A stretch of DNA of 64,000 nucleotides from Trichodesmium sp050015995 (GTDB taxonomy: Bacteria; Cyanobacteriota; Cyanobacteriia; Cyanobacteriales; Microcoleaceae). Below, piece after piece: positions 47,645-57,065 of this stretch. Position 1 is the stretch's first letter. The number at the start of each line of letters is the position of its first letter. Where the stretch lies: assembly GCF_050015995.1 (NCBI RefSeq), contig NZ_JBNHEP010000296.1, positions 1 to 64,000 on the forward strand. The letters are read 5' to 3'. The translations under genes were made by a program, and so were the position numbers. The notes below the pieces were generated by a model. That model saw only the letters and a program-made list of their open reading frames with translations. It was not told where the DNA came from and made no database searches.

Positions 47645-50600
47645 ATGGATTTAATAAAATCAAAAGTGAAGGATGAATCAAGATTAAAGGAAATTGGATT
47701 AGGTTTAGCTTTATCAATGCTCGTAGCAACACCAGCACAATCAAAGGTGCTGCCCCTTTCAAATCAATTGATTCTATTGGATACCCAAGCTAACAATCTA
47801 TATAATTCTATTAACAATTCAGAGAAGCAAATCTACATTAATAATGTGGATAATATTTCAAGACTACTGGATAATCTCCCCCAGAAAGGAGATGCCCAAA
47901 AATTCCCAATTTTGACAAATCAGATACCACCCTTAACACCCATATTAGAACAAAAACTATTAACAAAAAAACATCAGAAAAAATTTACTGGAAGATTTAT
48001 CGGTATATCTGTAAGTAATACAGACAATGAAATTCCTCAAATCAATATATTAAACTTATCAGAGTTAATAACTTATATACAGAATGAAAATTCTCTGGAA
48101 TTACCTACGAGTGGAAACTCTTTAACATTATTGCCTCCTATATCAGAAAAACGAACATTAATTAGTCGGCACGAACTTCTGAAAAAAAAGATAGAAGTTG
48201 AGCGAAATCAATCTAATACGACGGAAAATCAATACAACCAACAAGAAAAAATTCCTATAATTCTAGCAAATAAAAATCTCAAGAAAAAACAGCAAAAAAG
48301 TCAGAAAAGTTTTCAAGAAATAGAGGTGATTACACCTGAATTAAGTTCACAAAATCAACCAGAAAAAATATCGAGAAATTTTAATTTATCAACCCTGCAA
48401 AATGAATCTAATACTAGAAAAGAAAATATAGTAAAACAGCAAAATCAAATTGAAGAAAAGCTAGATATAGAAGCGGCAAAAATATTCCGGATCGACGAAA
48501 TACAACAACCCTTAACCATTGCATCAGGATTATACCAGCCAGATATAGTTGTTACTGACTTTTCCGAAAATATCAGAATAGCGCAGCAAATAATCCAAGT
48601 AACGAATATCAGAGTTAACACCACAGAAGAAGGTATAGAGATTGTATTAGAAACCCTCAATGGAGAAAAATTACAACTCAGGAGTTCTGTAGATGGAAAT
48701 ACTCTGATTGCTAATATTCCCAATGCCGTACTAGCTCTTCCAGATACAGAAGAATTTTCAACTAGAAATCCCATCAAGGGTATTACTAACGTTACAGCAA
48801 AAACAATAGATGGTAATAGTATTAGAGTTAGTATAGAAGGAGAAACAGACCTGCCAACAGCAGCCATAGTTTCCACAGACGAGGGGTTAACTCTCAGTGT
48901 AAATCCTGTCACTGACGAAATAGAGGTAGTAATTAGTGCTACTCGTACTGGTAGAAAAGAAGAAGACACACCGCGCAGTATTACTGTCATCGATAGCGAA
49001 CAAATAGAAACTCAAGGAGCGGTTAGTACCACTAATAGCTTGACAGATGTTCTTGGTAGACTGGTTCCCGGTTACGGACCTCCTAATCAGGTCGAACGAG
49101 GGGCTCGCGCCCAAAATATGAGGGGTCGTCCTGCATTAATTCTAATTGATGGAGTTGTTCAAAATTCAAATTTAAGTGGCTCGCGAGTGAATATTATCGA
49201 TCCATCTGCCATCGAACGCATCGAAGTAATTCGGGGACCATCTTCTATCTATGGAACTGGAGGAAGTGGTGGAATTATCAACATTATTACTCGCGAACCT
49301 ACAGAATTTAAACTTCAACAACAAGCACGAGTAGGGATAAATGATTCTATAGGTGATGAAGCATTTCCGGGAAATGGAATAGGTTACAACTCTAGCTATA
49401 GTTTTTCCGGGAATCAAGGAATATTTGATTGGCGGTTACAGACATCACTAAATCAGAACAATAGATTGTACGATGCTGATGGGGATGTAATTCCATCAAT
49501 TCCTTTAGATGGAGCGAGGAGCTTAAATTTTCTCACCAAACTGGGAGTAGATATCGGTGAAGATGAAAAGCTGGCATTTAGTTATAATGTTTATAATGAC
49601 CGCATATTTTCAGAAAATATTTCAGATCCTGCCGTTGTATCAATTCCTGGTATCCAAAAAGCAAGAGAATTAAGATTGGGTAAGCTTGATTATGAGGAAA
49701 TACCAGAAACGACAAATCATAATGTTAGTGCAACTTATAACGATGATAGTATTTTTTGGGGTTCTAAGCTTTATACTCAATTCTTTTTTCAACAAACCGA
49801 TCAAACAAGTAAAGTTGGTGATAACAGAGAACTTATCTCACTTATATTATCTGGTATAGAAGTTGGTCCTGATGCTCCTCTGGTTACTCAAGGTAGGCAA
49901 ATAGAGAGCAAAGTGGGAACTAGATTTCAAATTAATACACCAATTGCTAATTCTGCTGATTTCCGGTGGGGATTTGACTATACAAATGAAAGAAATGATA
50001 ACAGGGAATTGTTTGTCGATCCAGTAGCGTTTGATGAAGAGCGAGAAATAAATATCACAGAGAGTATCAGAACTGCTCCTAGTTTTGTATTAAATAGCTT
50101 AGGACTTTTTGCTGAAGGAAACTGGGATGTCAATGAAAAATTAATACTCAGCGGAGGTGCCCGTTATGAAAAGATTTATGCCAATGTTGACGGGTGGCAA
50201 GCAAGTCCATTTCAAAATTTCGTTGACGTTTTGGCAGGAATTCCTTTGGATGAATTTGAAGGAGGTTCAAGCGATGCTTCAGATGTAGCATTTAATTTTG
50301 GAGTTCTCTATAAAGCTTCATCAGTAATTAGTTTCTATGCTAACTTTTCTCAAGGCTTTAGTATTCCTAGCTTGAGTTTCCTCAACAGTAGTGACCCGGG
50401 AAACGTTAATGTTGTAATTGATGAAATATTGGAACCGGAAAAGGTAGATAATTATGAAATTGGGCTGCGTGGCAACTGGGACTCAGTGCAGTTTACTGTG
50501 GCAGGTTATTATAACCATGCAGATAAAGGACAAAATTTATTTCTGGAACCTGGTGTACTTACTACACAGTTTGTGAGAACTCCTCAACGAAATTATGGAG

Positions 50601-51049
50601 TAGAAGCTACTATTGATTGGCAACCAGCTAATACCTGGAGTCTTGGTGGCACATTGACTTGGATGGAAGGTGAGGGTGATTTTGCTGGTACAGAGCGTAG
50701 TTGGCAACCTTTGAGTACTTTGGAGGTACAACCGATGAAGTTAACATTTTATTTAGAGAATCAAACTTTGCGTAGTTGGAAAAATCGCTTACAACTGCTG
50801 TATGTAACTAATCGCGATCGAGCTTTTGATGATGGGGTAGACCAAGTTAGAATTGCTGGTTATACTACAGTAGATTTTATTAGTGTTCTTGATACTGGTT
50901 TGGGCAGATTGGAGGTAGGTATTGAGAACTTGTTAAACCATCAATATTTTCCTGTTGTTGCTCAACTCCGTTCTACAGATGTTCAAGAACAAAGGCATCT
51001 TGCTGCTCCCGGAAGAGCTCTTAGTATTCGTTATTTTCTGGATTTTTAG
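47645..51049 (+). CDS. TonB-dependent receptor with AMIN domain, ferric siderophore type
   Basis: The protein has 1134 residues. The N-terminal signal peptide (GLGLALSMLVATPAQS) is followed by a low-complexity Lys/Gln/Asn-rich region of about 260 residues. An AMIN domain comes next (about residues 315-415; IIQVTNIRVNTTEEGIEIVL, the cyanobacterial receptor hallmark). Then come a TonB-box-like EIEVVISATRTG, the plug domain (IDPSAIERIEVIRGPSSIYG) and a beta-barrel ending in IRYFLDF with the terminal aromatic residue of outer-membrane proteins. It should import a ferric siderophore using TonB-ExbBD energy. It is followed by a FecB-like lipoprotein, and it precedes the FecCD/ATPase genes. Confidence 0.93.
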   Translation: MDLIKSKVKDESRLKEIGLGLALSMLVATPAQSKVLPLSNQLILLDTQANNLYNSINNSEKQIYINNVDNISRLLDNLPQKGDAQKFPILTNQIPPLTPILEQKLLTKKHQKKFTGRFIGISVSNTDNEIPQINILNLSELITYIQNENSLELPTSGNSLTLLPPISEKRTLISRHELLKKKIEVERNQSNTTENQYNQQEKIPIILANKNLKKKQQKSQKSFQEIEVITPELSSQNQPEKISRNFNLSTLQNESNTRKENIVKQQNQIEEKLDIEAAKIFRIDEIQQPLTIASGLYQPDIVVTDFSENIRIAQQIIQVTNIRVNTTEEGIEIVLETLNGEKLQLRSSVDGNTLIANIPNAVLALPDTEEFSTRNPIKGITNVTAKTIDGNSIRVSIEGETDLPTAAIVSTDEGLTLSVNPVTDEIEVVISATRTGRKEEDTPRSITVIDSEQIETQGAVSTTNSLTDVLGRLVPGYGPPNQVERGARAQNMRGRPALILIDGVVQNSNLSGSRVNIIDPSAIERIEVIRGPSSIYGTGGSGGIINIITREPTEFKLQQQARVGINDSIGDEAFPGNGIGYNSSYSFSGNQGIFDWRLQTSLNQNNRLYDADGDVIPSIPLDGARSLNFLTKLGVDIGEDEKLAFSYNVYNDRIFSENISDPAVVSIPGIQKARELRLGKLDYEEIPETTNHNVSATYNDDSIFWGSKLYTQFFFQQTDQTSKVGDNRELISLILSGIEVGPDAPLVTQGRQIESKVGTRFQINTPIANSADFRWGFDYTNERNDNRELFVDPVAFDEEREINITESIRTAPSFVLNSLGLFAEGNWDVNEKLILSGGARYEKIYANVDGWQASPFQNFVDVLAGIPLDEFEGGSSDASDVAFNFGVLYKASSVISFYANFSQGFSIPSLSFLNSSDPGNVNVVIDEILEPEKVDNYEIGLRGNWDSVQFTVAGYYNHADKGQNLFLEPGVLTTQFVRTPQRNYGVEATIDWQPANTWSLGGTLTWMEGEGDFAGTERSWQPLSTLEVQPMKLTFYLENQTLRSWKNRLQLLYVTNRDRAFDDGVDQVRIAGYTTVDFISVLDTGLGRLEVGIENLLNHQYFPVVAQLRSTDVQEQRHLAAPGRALSIRYFLDF

Positions 51050-51099
51050 TCTAGATGTACTACCATTATGACTTACACAGAACCACCATATCTAGTAGA

Positions 51100-51127
51100 G
51101 TAGAGGGCGAATGCCATTCGCCCCTAC
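51100..51127. repeat. 28-bp palindromic element between receptor and fecB-like gene
   Basis: GTAGAGGGCGAATG and CCATTCGCCCCTAC arms. This is the same element as the perfect palindrome at 31075-31102, with two mismatches. It lies between the receptor stop and the next gene and may act as a stem-loop in mRNA. Confidence 0.8.
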
Positions 51128-51201
51128 AAATGGTTTATAATTTAGTATTTTGCGTAAGTCCTGACCATGAAACAATAACCAGAATCAAAACTAATTTAAA
51201 A

Positions 51202-52194
51202 ATGCTTTTAAGTATATTTCGCTTGGCTACAACTTTTTTAATACTCACAATTTTAATCAGTTGCAGTTCTCCAGCTAAAAATTCTAGTGATACATTGTCT
51301 GAAGAGCAAGATACTAAAACTGCTACAGAAGAAACCATAATTGTAACTGACTCTACCAATACTGAGATTGTTTTAGACAAGATTCCAGAGCGTATTTTGT
51401 GCCTCGATCCTGTCTGCCTAGATATTTTAGCTGAACTAGGAATAGAACCCGCTGGGATTTTACAAACTATGGCTGATTGGGTTCAAGAACCTCATATGTT
51501 TGGAGAGCAGGGTAAAAGATTTTCCCAAATTGCTAGTGTAGGTCAGCTAGAGCCAAATTTGGAGCAAGTTGTCCAACTCAAGCCTGATTTAATTATTGGC
51601 TTTCCTGTACACAAGAAAACAAGGGAAGCACTCAAAGGAGTTGTTCCTTTATATATGCTGGCGATGCCCGAAACTTATTCAAAGGCGATCGCCAACCTCA
51701 AAACTGTTGGACAACTTACAGGGAAGAATGTTGAAGCTGAAGCAGCAGCCAAAAAATTTCTGGATAAGTTAGCAACTTACAAAGCTAAATCTCCCAAAAA
51801 TCAAACCTTTCTGTTGATACATAGTCCAGCAGGAAATTTAGCTGTATTTACAGACAAAGCTCTTAACTGTGGGTTCCTGAATACAGTTGCTAATTGTTTG
51901 TCACCTGAGTATGATAGTAGTTTGGTTCAAATACATGGTGGTGTTCCTTTTTCTCTGGAAAGACTTACAAAATTGGAACCGGACGTGATTTTTATCTCTT
52001 CTAATGATGTTGATAATTATGGAGAATTTGCCAATTATTCAGATAGTCCTTTGTGGCAAGGGTTAACAGCAGTGAAAAACCAAAGGGTTTATGGTGCTAA
52101 CCCATTGAAAATTATGGGTTTGGGAACTCGTGGTTTAGGTCTGTTGTTGGATAAGACTATGCCTAAGATTTATCCAGATGTGTTTTCGGAATAA
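51202..52194 (+). CDS. Siderophore-binding periplasmic lipoprotein, FecB-like
   Basis: The protein has 330 residues from the ATG at 51202. The frame is open from 51055, but that extension covers the palindromic repeat and carries no signal. The internal ATG starts a proper lipoprotein signal (MLLSIFRLATTFLILTILIS then Cys). The mature part is a type III solute-binding protein of the FecB/FhuD kind (PERILCLDPVCLDILAELGI; EQVVQLKPDLIIGFP; LEPDVIFISSNDV). It should take the ferric siderophore from the receptor and pass it to the FecCD permeases at 54830-57065. Confidence 0.92.
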   Translation: MLLSIFRLATTFLILTILISCSSPAKNSSDTLSEEQDTKTATEETIIVTDSTNTEIVLDKIPERILCLDPVCLDILAELGIEPAGILQTMADWVQEPHMFGEQGKRFSQIASVGQLEPNLEQVVQLKPDLIIGFPVHKKTREALKGVVPLYMLAMPETYSKAIANLKTVGQLTGKNVEAEAAAKKFLDKLATYKAKSPKNQTFLLIHSPAGNLAVFTDKALNCGFLNTVANCLSPEYDSSLVQIHGGVPFSLERLTKLEPDVIFISSNDVDNYGEFANYSDSPLWQGLTAVKNQRVYGANPLKIMGLGTRGLGLLLDKTMPKIYPDVFSE

Positions 52195-52538
52195 TAATAC
52201 TAAAACCCATCCTTACTATTTAGGACTGCTGAGGGTAAAATTAAGCAGTAATATTATGTTGGGTTAAATACTGATAAATTAGGGTTTGCTGAAAAAGTCT
52301 TTTTTAAGGAGTAGGGGAGTAGGGGAGCGGGGGAGTAGAAGAGTAATTTTTTTGCCCAACTATGCGCCAGAAATGCGCTCCTTTTTGAGCATGAAGAGCT
52401 GAAAAACAGGTACTTTTTCAAGACCTAAAAAGGTACTTACCTATATCTGTCAATACTTTGAGATTTAATCAGCAAGCCCTAAATTAGTGAATGGAGAGTA
52501 GGGAGTTTTTTATGACTAACTATTAACTATTTTTTTTC
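52195..52538. other. Intergenic region holding a MITE-like element
   Basis: A 344-bp spacer between convergent genes. Most of it is the element at 52281-52480 described separately. I see no coding sequence. Confidence 0.7.
52276..52485. mobile_element. MITE-like element, 12-bp inverted ends, 5-bp flanking repeat
   Basis: AGGGTTTGCTGA starting at 52281 and TCAGCAAGCCCT ending at 52480 are inverted with one mismatch. AAATT flanks both sides (52276-52280 and 52481-52485), as expected of a target-site duplication. The interior of about 175 bp has GGAGTAGG-type runs and hairpins but no gene. A solo end (AGGGCTTGCTGATTAA) occurs at about 54297. Confidence 0.6.
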
Positions 52539-54107
52539 TTAATTCCGAGTAGGTATTTCGATAGTAAACTCAGTTCCTTGTGAAGGACTAGAAACACATT
52601 TTAATAAACCCTTGTGCTTTTCTACAACTATATTATAACTAATTGACAGTCCTAAACCTGTTCCTTTTCCTATGGGTTTTGTAGTAAAAAAAGGATCGAA
52701 TAATTTAGATTGAACATTTTTGGGAATTCCTATTCCATTATCACATATCTTAATCATAACCCATTTTTCATCTATTAATTTTGTCATAACTCTAATTTGA
52801 GGAGCTGAGTTTTTTCCGCGAAATACTGATTCTTCTAAAGCATCAATTCCATTAGCTAAGATGTTCATAAATACCTGATTTAACTGACCGGGATAACACT
52901 CAACTTTAGGTAAGTCAGCATATTCTTTTAAAACTTGAATAGCTGGACAATTTTGCTTTTCTTTCAATCGATGATTTAAAATTAACAAAGTGCTATCAAT
53001 ACCAGAATGAATATCGACTGGTTTCATATCTGCTTCATCCAAGCGAGAAAAATTTTTCAAAGACTTAACTAATTCACAGATACGATCGGTTGCTATGTGC
53101 ATTGAATTTAATACTTTAGGTAAATCTTCACTCAGAAATTCTAATTCTATTTCTTCTATTTTTTGTGATATTTCGACTCCTGGTATTGGAATTTTTTTTT
53201 GATATAGATTAACTAACTCTAGTAAATCTTGAAGATAATTATTTGCCGGATATAAATTGCCTTTAAGAAAATTAATTGGATTATTAACTTCATGGGCAAT
53301 ACCAGCTACTAACTGACCCAAGCTCGAGAGCTTTTCTGCTTGAATTAATTGAGCTTGAGTCTCAATAAGTTCATTTAAAGTTTGTTGTAGTTTTTCTGCT
53401 TTTTCTCTTGATTTAGCTTCTGATTTTTGCAGAGCATTTATCAGTTTCTGGCGTTCTGTAATATCAGTGGCGACACCAATGACACCAAATATTACATCAT
53501 TTTCTCTTTTTAAAGGAGACCATCTAGTATTAAAAATTAAATCCCCAAACTTAGCAATTGCTTCAGCATTTTTTCCTCTTAAAGCACAATTATTTGCCTC
53601 CAAAAGTTGAGGTTGGTCTTGGTAGACATCATAAATAGATAGTCCTAATATTTCATCTAATTGTTGACTTGTTAATTTGACATTTTTACCTTCAAATAAG
53701 GTAAATATACCATTACAGTCTAGGGTAAATAAAATAATTGGAGCATTTGTAATAATAGTTCGTAATTGCTGTTCTTTATCAGATAAAACTTGGGTCATTA
53801 CTCTAGCTATTGCTGTAGCTCGATATTGAGTAGTAGTCATAGACCAAGTTAAACCAAAAAGAAGACAACTAATGGTTAAACCATTCGCCAGTATCAGTAC
53901 CGACTTTTGTTGCTTTGTTTTTTCTATTTCCCTTTCTCCATAGTCTGTCGATGACTCTGTTGAACTAACAAAAAGTCTATCGGTTTTTTGCCAGACAACC
54001 CATGTTACTCCCAATGACAATATTAGTAATAGCCAAGGCAGCCATTTTAATAATAGCTGTGGTCTAGATGGAGATGAATCGGAATCAAATTTTGGTTGCA
54101 GTGACAT
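52539..54107 (-). CDS. Membrane PAS-domain sensor histidine kinase
   Basis: The protein has 522 residues. There are two N-terminal hydrophobic segments (LLKWLPWLLLILSLGVTWVV and ILANGLTISCLLFGLTWSM) with only about 35 residues between them, so a small periplasmic sensor loop. A PAS domain follows (about residues 110-215, ending VATDITERQK), then a coiled coil. The dimerisation box contains the phosphorylated His (GQLVAGIAHEVNNPINFLKG), and the ATPase domain has N, G1 and G2 boxes (DNGIGIP, GKGTGLGLSI). No response regulator is adjacent, so it is an orphan. It is convergent with the fecB-like gene and divergent from the permease genes. A link to metal uptake is only suggested by position. Confidence 0.9.
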   Translation of the reverse strand: MSLQPKFDSDSSPSRPQLLLKWLPWLLLILSLGVTWVVWQKTDRLFVSSTESSTDYGEREIEKTKQQKSVLILANGLTISCLLFGLTWSMTTTQYRATAIARVMTQVLSDKEQQLRTIITNAPIILFTLDCNGIFTLFEGKNVKLTSQQLDEILGLSIYDVYQDQPQLLEANNCALRGKNAEAIAKFGDLIFNTRWSPLKRENDVIFGVIGVATDITERQKLINALQKSEAKSREKAEKLQQTLNELIETQAQLIQAEKLSSLGQLVAGIAHEVNNPINFLKGNLYPANNYLQDLLELVNLYQKKIPIPGVEISQKIEEIELEFLSEDLPKVLNSMHIATDRICELVKSLKNFSRLDEADMKPVDIHSGIDSTLLILNHRLKEKQNCPAIQVLKEYADLPKVECYPGQLNQVFMNILANGIDALEESVFRGKNSAPQIRVMTKLIDEKWVMIKICDNGIGIPKNVQSKLFDPFFTTKPIGKGTGLGLSISYNIVVEKHKGLLKCVSSPSQGTEFTIEIPTRN

Positions 54108-54829
54108 TATACTGTATAATTCTTTGTAGATTAATTAATGAGAAAAAGTTATTGATAAAAATAATCAACTAATTGAATAGATAGTCAATGCAGTGAATTT
54201 ACCTTAAATTTTATTCTGACAGACTTTTCAAGTTAAATATCTATAGTACATTTATTATTATAATAGATAATTATTATCAATAATGTTTTTTGATTTAGGG
54301 CTTGCTGATTAACCATAAAACTATTTACAGATAAAGGCTTTAGCCTTTTTAGAGTGAAAGAAGTGCAAGCTTTTCGGTATCTAGAGCTACAAAAAGTTAG
54401 CATTTTGAGCAGACAAGGGCGGAAAAATCAAGGGATAATTCTTTCTCCTACCTCCTCTATAGAACTCATTTGGGGTCTATTGAAAATATAGATGGGGTTA
54501 TGGGTTGTATTGGAATATTTTTCCATCTTTTCGTTGTATTTCCTCTAAGTACAGACGACTCTGTACCTCAAAAATTTAATCCCTGGTAAAGATACCAAAT
54601 GGCTTCTATAATTCAATACGGTTCAGTTAAGACTAAAACTGATAAGGTATGGAACTATTAGAGTAGCTCTTGAGATTACAGAAGTTCCCAAAAAAATCCT
54701 TAACTGAACTGTATTGTTCTATAATTCCCATTTCTCCCAAATACTCCCTGAAAAGACTTTTTCCGCAAACTCTATTTAGATTTGAAGGAGACAAAAAACA
54801 ACTCGCGGTCTGGAAAAATAATCAAGCAA
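54108..54829. other. Divergent intergenic region upstream of the FecCD genes
   Basis: About 720 bp between the kinase and the first permease. It has the Fur-box candidate at 54265-54279 and a solo MITE-like end at about 54297. No credible gene. Confidence 0.65.
54265..54279. promoter_or_regulatory. Fur-box candidate
   Basis: AGATAATTATTATCA contains the perfect palindrome GATAAT-T-ATTATC and matches the 7-1-7 Fur pattern (TGATAAT-N-ATTATCA) at every position but the first. It lies in the divergent region between the kinase (start 54107) and the ferric-siderophore permeases (start 54830). It is 158 bp from the kinase start and about 550 bp from the permease start. Confidence 0.6.
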
Positions 54830-55888
54830 ATGGAAAAAAATTCTCGTGTCAGTCAATTACCTAAACAAAACTCCCGCTCTCAGCGTTTACTAACCACAGG
54901 TTTACTGATAAGCATATTTGTATTAGTAATCTGCTTGATTATTAGTATAACTACAGGCGATGCAGAAATTCCTCTGGAAACTGTCTATAAAACATTTACA
55001 GCATTTGATGGTTCCACAAACCAACTAATTATCCGCACTTTGAGACTACCTCGCAGCTTAATCGCAATGTCAGTCGGAGCTTCCCTTGCTGTAGCAGGTA
55101 GTATCATGCAAGGATTAACTAAAAATCCTCTAGCTAGTCCAGGAATTCTAGGAATAAATGCAGGAGCAGTTTTAGCTGTAGTATCCGGAGGATTGATTTT
55201 TGGCTCCGACTCAGCAAACATTTATCCTACTTTTGGCTTTTTTGGAGCTATTATAACAGCACTAACTGTTTATTGGTTGGGGTCTCTTGGTAAAGGTGGC
55301 CTCCAACCTGTCAAGTTAACTATTGCAGGTGCAGCTATAACTGCTCTTCTTAGCTCTTTAACTACAGCAATACTAATTCTCGATCAAAATAGCTTAGAGA
55401 ATATTCGATTTTGGCTAGCCGGATCGGTTGCCGGAAAAGACTTAAATGTATTTTTGCAAGTATTTCCCTATCTTTTGATAGGATTAACCATAGCTTTTTT
55501 GCTAGCACGACAGATTACTATTCTAACATTAGGAGAAGATGTAGCAATAGGTTTAGGAGTACAAACTGTCTGGGTAAAAGTTGGTGCAACTATCTGTGTG
55601 GTAATCTTAGCAGGATGCTCCGTATCAATTGCAGGTGCTATTGGTTTTATTGGATTAGTCGTTCCTCATATTGCCCGCCTCTTAGTCGGCATTGATTATC
55701 GTTGGATTATTCCTTATGCTGCAATTTTGGGTAGTATTTTATTACTCTTAGCTGATATTGCTGCCCGTCTGTTACTAAAACCTATTGAAATTCCTGTGGG
55801 AATAATGACCTCTTTAATCGGAGGTCCTTTTTTTATATATTTAGCTTTATCAAAAGACTTCTTGCAGAAGTCAGGGAATAGGGAATAG
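54830..55888 (+). CDS. FecCD-family iron-siderophore ABC permease, subunit 1
   Basis: The protein has 352 residues from the ATG at 54830. An in-frame TTG at 54782 would add 16 polar residues. I prefer the ATG because it puts the first helix (TGLLISIFVLVICLIISITT) at the usual distance. Family motifs include RTLRLPRSLIAMSVGASLAVAG, GLTKNPLASPGILGINAGA and GFIGLVVPHIARLLVG. About nine to ten helices are present. The C-terminus (SGNRE then stop) is formed by a GGAATAG heptad array. It should pair with the second permease (56022-57065) and the ATPase. Confidence 0.92.
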   Translation: MEKNSRVSQLPKQNSRSQRLLTTGLLISIFVLVICLIISITTGDAEIPLETVYKTFTAFDGSTNQLIIRTLRLPRSLIAMSVGASLAVAGSIMQGLTKNPLASPGILGINAGAVLAVVSGGLIFGSDSANIYPTFGFFGAIITALTVYWLGSLGKGGLQPVKLTIAGAAITALLSSLTTAILILDQNSLENIRFWLAGSVAGKDLNVFLQVFPYLLIGLTIAFLLARQITILTLGEDVAIGLGVQTVWVKVGATICVVILAGCSVSIAGAIGFIGLVVPHIARLLVGIDYRWIIPYAAILGSILLLLADIAARLLLKPIEIPVGIMTSLIGGPFFIYLALSKDFLQKSGNRE

Positions 55889-55902
55889 GGAATAGGGAAT
55901 AG
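55873..55902. repeat. GGAATAG heptad array overlapping the permease stop codon
   Basis: Four GGGAATA units. The reading frame of the first permease ends inside the array, so the repeat supplies the last residues and the TAG stop. Confidence 0.85.
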
Positions 55903-56021
55903 TAAGGTGTAAAAGGGTTTTTCCAGCGGAAACCCTGCGAGAACAGGATTTAGAAATGTCCGCGCCCTTTGCTTCGACTGCTATAATTAAAACTTTTGCA
56001 AGAGGTCTAAAGATTATAAAA

Positions 56022-57065
56022 ATGAAAGAACGCTGGTTAGTTATCCGCCCTCAAGAATTTCCCATCTCATGGCGTGTGGAGCGACGAGTACCAATTGTTT
56101 TGTTGGTCTTGGTAGTATTAACCCTGGTAACTATGATATTAAATGTGAGTGTCGGCGAATATCCGATACCACTCCTAGATGTATTCAAAACCATAATTGG
56201 TTTAGAAACAGGCAATACAGATTATTCGTTTGTTGTTAATACCCTACGTCTACCACGAGTATTAATATCAGTCGGTGTAGGAATGGGATTAGCAGTATCA
56301 GGGGCAATTCTACAAAGCTTAATTCGTAATCCTTTGGCAACTCCAAGTATTATAGGTGTGAATGCTGGAGCAAGTTTAGCTGCTGTGGTAGTAATTGTAC
56401 TTTTGCCAAATGCTCCTCTATTTACTATACCTATCTCTGCTTTTGGTGGAGCGATCGCTATTTCGATTCTCATTTACCTACTTGCTTGGGAAAAAAGGAA
56501 TTCAACCATGTACTTAGTTTTGATTGGCATTGGTTTAAACACCATTGCCAGTGCCTTAACTACTGTAATGGTAACATTTGGCGAATTAAATAGTGTTTCT
56601 CAAGCTTTAATTTGGATTACAGGTAGTGTGAGTGGTCGCAGTTGGGAATATGTTTGGCCATTACTGCCCTGGTTATTCATATTTTTACCTTTGGCAATTT
56701 TTCTAGCAAAAGACCTCAACGCCCTTTTTTTAGGAGAGGAAGTAGCTATAGGTTTAGGTATTCCCCTTGACTGGCGACGCGGTTTGTTATGGTTAACAAG
56801 TGTTAGTTTAGCTGCTGCTTGTGTAGCAACCGCTGGAGCAATAGCATTTGTTGGGTTTATTGCACCACACTTAGGTAGGCAGTTGGTAGGTCAATCCCAT
56901 GAAGGTCTAATTCCGACTGCTGCGATGATTGGTGCATTTATTGTAGTCTTGTCAGACTTAATTGGCAGAGTATTATTTGCCCCAACAGAAATTCCTTGTG
57001 GCATAATTACTGCCATTATTGGTGCACCTTATTTTCTTTATTTATTGTATCGGAGCCAGCAATGA
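56022..57065 (+). CDS. FecCD-family iron-siderophore ABC permease, subunit 2
   Basis: The protein has 347 residues from the ATG at 56022. The frame is open from 55956, but the extra 22 residues do not look like the family. Motifs: NTLRLPRVLISVGVGMGLAV, LIRNPLATPSIIGVNAGASL, GFIAPHLGRQLVG and the C-terminal PTEIPCGIITAIIGAPYFLY. Its stop overlaps the ATPase start (ATGA at 57062-57065), so translation of the two is coupled. The two permeases form the membrane channel of the ferric-siderophore importer. Confidence 0.92.
   Translation: MKERWLVIRPQEFPISWRVERRVPIVLLVLVVLTLVTMILNVSVGEYPIPLLDVFKTIIGLETGNTDYSFVVNTLRLPRVLISVGVGMGLAVSGAILQSLIRNPLATPSIIGVNAGASLAAVVVIVLLPNAPLFTIPISAFGGAIAISILIYLLAWEKRNSTMYLVLIGIGLNTIASALTTVMVTFGELNSVSQALIWITGSVSGRSWEYVWPLLPWLFIFLPLAIFLAKDLNALFLGEEVAIGLGIPLDWRRGLLWLTSVSLAAACVATAGAIAFVGFIAPHLGRQLVGQSHEGLIPTAAMIGAFIVVLSDLIGRVLFAPTEIPCGIITAIIGAPYFLYLLYRSQQ

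Noticed and set aside
51055..51201. N-terminal extension of the fecB-like gene from 51055
   Set aside because: It crosses the palindromic element and hides the lipoprotein signal that starts properly at 51202.
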